6,953 bases of DNA from NCBI GenBank assembly GCA_013140935.1, contig JABFSD010000176.1, forward strand, positions 1-6,953, given 5' to 3'. Shown here in pieces: positions 5,980 to 6,953 of this stretch. The translations under genes were made by a program, and so were the position numbers. This DNA is from Acidobacteriota bacterium. GTDB lineage: Bacteria > Acidobacteriota > Blastocatellia > RBC074. A model generated the notes under the pieces. It did not search any database. It was not told the origin of the DNA and saw only the letters and a program-made list of their open reading frames with translations. How positions within the stretch are numbered: the first letter of the stretch is position 1; the number at the start of each line of letters is the position of its first letter.

Positions 5980-6201
5980 TTAGGCTGCTGCTTGCATAGG
6001 GCGAGTGAGTGGCACAGGCAGCGGGCGTCCAGTGGTTTCAAAGTGACGAACGACATCTTCGACTACGTCGCATAACTCTTCGTAGAGCTTCACCGGGTCG
6101 TCACCATGTATGCCAGTGATGAGGTCAGGGCACCGTCCGATATACGCCTGATCTTCTTCACTCCATTCAACCCATTTGTGGAAACGATCACTTGCTTTCA
6201 T
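5980..6201 (-). CDS. hicB: HicB-family antitoxin, short form
   Basis: 73-residue HicB-like antitoxin expected to bind and neutralise the HicA ribonuclease encoded just before it. Seen: the HicB fold signature F-H-K-W-V-E-W-S-E-E-D-Q-A-Y-I-G-R-C-P-D-L, then G-D-D and a helix (LYEELCDVVEDVVRHFETTG) ending in RPLPVPL. Longer HicB proteins add a C-terminal DNA-binding (HTH or ribbon-helix-helix) domain; none is present, so this version probably cannot repress its own promoter. The ATG overlaps the hicA stop (ATGA at 6201-6198), indicating translational coupling, and the stop lies 13 bases before ispDF. Confidence 0.85.
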   Translation of the reverse strand: MKASDRFHKWVEWSEEDQAYIGRCPDLITGIHGDDPVKLYEELCDVVEDVVRHFETTGRPLPVPLTRPMQAAA

Positions 6202-6401
6202 TCTTTTACCTCTTCGATAGCTTCTTTGACTTGCCTTTCCTGATAAGGCTTCGCATCGTCGCCGTCTTTGCCACTCAATGTTACAGCACCAGGGTACTTA
6301 TCGTGCGTGAACTTTCGGTGCGAGCCTTTGCCGCCTCCGCGAATTTCATAGAAGTCAGCTTCTTTCAAGTGTTGAATCAACTCTCTCACTTTTCTTGGCA
6401 T
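6198..6401 (-). CDS. hicA: HicA-family mRNA interferase toxin
   Basis: 67-residue HicA toxin with a double-stranded-RNA-binding-like fold; family members cleave mRNA and tmRNA during translation and use a conserved histidine. Seen: K-V-R-E-L-I-x-x-L at the N-terminus, then GGGKGSHRKFTH, where H28 in G-S-H is the catalytic candidate, and a C-terminal helix (QERQVKEAIEEV). Length and motifs are complete, so the toxin should be active. It begins 8 bases after the PIN/TRAM stop and overlaps hicB by 4 bases, the usual toxin-antitoxin order for this family. Any Shine-Dalgarno is weak (AAGGG only 1-2 bases from the ATG), which suggests translation depends on the gene upstream. Confidence 0.87.
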   Translation of the reverse strand: MPRKVRELIQHLKEADFYEIRGGGKGSHRKFTHDKYPGAVTLSGKDGDDAKPYQERQVKEAIEEVKE

Positions 6402-6409
6402 ACCCTTGA

Positions 6410-6953
6410 TTACTCAACTGCCGAAGCTGGTGCGGGCACGGGCGTTTGGCGCGCAGGGCGTTCGCGCGTATCGCGCGGTTCGCGCAGGGCGGCTTCACGC
6501 GGCTCGCGCATGATTGGGTCGCGCGTATCTGGACGCTGGTTTTCATCGGCGCGCCCGAAAATCATTTTGCCCGCCGTAGTTTGCAAAACGCTGGTGACGA
6601 TGAGGTCTACGTTTTTGCCGATGAGTTTGCGCGCGTTGTCTACCACGACCATCGTGCCGTCATCGAGGTAGGCTACGCCCTGATTGTATTCCTTGCCTTC
6701 CTTCAACACGAAGACGCGCATGATTTCGCCCGGCAGCACGACGGGTTTGAGCGCATTGGCGAGTTCGTTGATGTTCAGCACGGCGACGCCGCGCAAATGT
6801 GCGACTTTGTTGAGGTTGAAATCGTTCGTGACAATCGGTGCGTTGAGTTGTTTGCCGAGTTCAATCAGTTTCAGGTCAACCTCTTTGACCTGAGGGAAAT
6901 CGGTTTCGCTGATTTGAATGTCGAGGCTTTGGTTTTTCTGGATGCGTTGCAGG
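6410..6953 (-). CDS. PIN/TRAM domain protein (YacL-like), C-terminal part (5' end outside window)
   Basis: Membrane-associated PIN-TRAM protein of the Bacillus YacL type, possibly an RNA-binding or nuclease protein of uncertain role. The frame stays open to the right edge, so the N-terminus (normally membrane helices and the first PIN acids) is missing; a TTG at 6796 is not the start. Seen: the end of the PIN domain (EVDLKLIELGKQLNAPIVTND), the family signature FNLNKVAHLRGVAVLNINEL, then ALKPVVLPGE and a TRAM domain (QGVAYLDDGTMVVVDNARKLIG, VTSVLQTTAGKMIFGR). The last roughly 45 residues are a low-complexity Arg/Glu/Pro/Asp tail with repeated REPR and DTR motifs. YacL-like genes are commonly next to ispD/ispF, which agrees with the layout; here hicAB separates them. 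Confidence 0.9.
   Translation of the reverse strand, partial: LQRIQKNQSLDIQISETDFPQVKEVDLKLIELGKQLNAPIVTNDFNLNKVAHLRGVAVLNINELANALKPVVLPGEIMRVFVLKEGKEYNQGVAYLDDGTMVVVDNARKLIGKNVDLIVTSVLQTTAGKMIFGRADENQRPDTRDPIMREPREAALREPRDTRERPARQTPVPAPASAVE

Noticed and set aside
5967..6056. 30-residue N-terminal extension of ispDF
   Set aside because: It overlaps hicB out of frame and precedes the canonical IspD start MNIAIIPAAG; there is no family homology in the extension.
6192..6671. 159-codon plus-strand open frame over hicA and the PIN/TRAM tail
   Set aside because: Antisense to two genes with recognised families; its low-complexity Arg/Ser/Ala composition is a shadow of the repetitive tail sequence.

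Overview
The window looks like a stretch of bacterial chromosome with moderate-to-high GC (impression only, not computed). The combination of a YacL-type PIN/TRAM protein upstream of a fused IspD-IspF, a Tat-exported PhoD phosphatase, two toxin-antitoxin modules and intergenic palindromic repeats would fit an Acidobacteriota-type genome (for example Blastocatellia). That placement is inference; no rRNA or tRNA marker is present to fix it.

Layout. Plus strand: the C-terminal part of an SLC13/DASS-type membrane transporter (to 556); a two-gene TumE-type toxin-antitoxin module (643-1373); a Tat-exported PhoD alkaline phosphatase/phosphodiesterase starting 12 bases after the toxin gene (1386-2930); a perfect 40-bp inverted repeat (2947-3039); an exported zinc-dependent phospholipase C/P1-nuclease-like enzyme (3055-4026); a second, imperfect inverted repeat of another sequence class (4058-4160); and an isochorismatase-fold cysteine hydrolase of the ISOC1/ISOC2 type (4197-4763). 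Minus strand, converging on the hydrolase with a 3-base gap: an apparent operon read from the right edge, consisting of a 5'-open PIN/TRAM gene (6953-6410), hicA (6401-6198), hicB (6201-5980) and the bifunctional ispDF (5966-4767).

How the genes relate. The minus-strand genes are very closely spaced (8 bases, a 4-base overlap, 13 bases), so they are probably co-transcribed. PIN/TRAM and ispD/ispF are known neighbours in several phyla, so the HicAB pair looks like an insertion into a housekeeping isoprenoid-precursor operon. On the plus strand, PhoD and the phospholipase-like protein are both exported, zinc- or other metal-dependent phosphoesterases, which suggests extracytoplasmic phosphate scavenging, although the inverted repeats between the genes argue against one simple operon.

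Most notable non-genic signals: the two long palindromes that bracket the phospholipase-like gene, and a perfect four-copy 7-bp tandem repeat inside the ispDF coding sequence, exactly at the linker between the two enzyme domains. I saw no rRNA, tRNA, CRISPR array, insertion sequence or origin. I do not see a convincing wholly new system; the best leads are the repeat families and the placement of the toxin-antitoxin modules.
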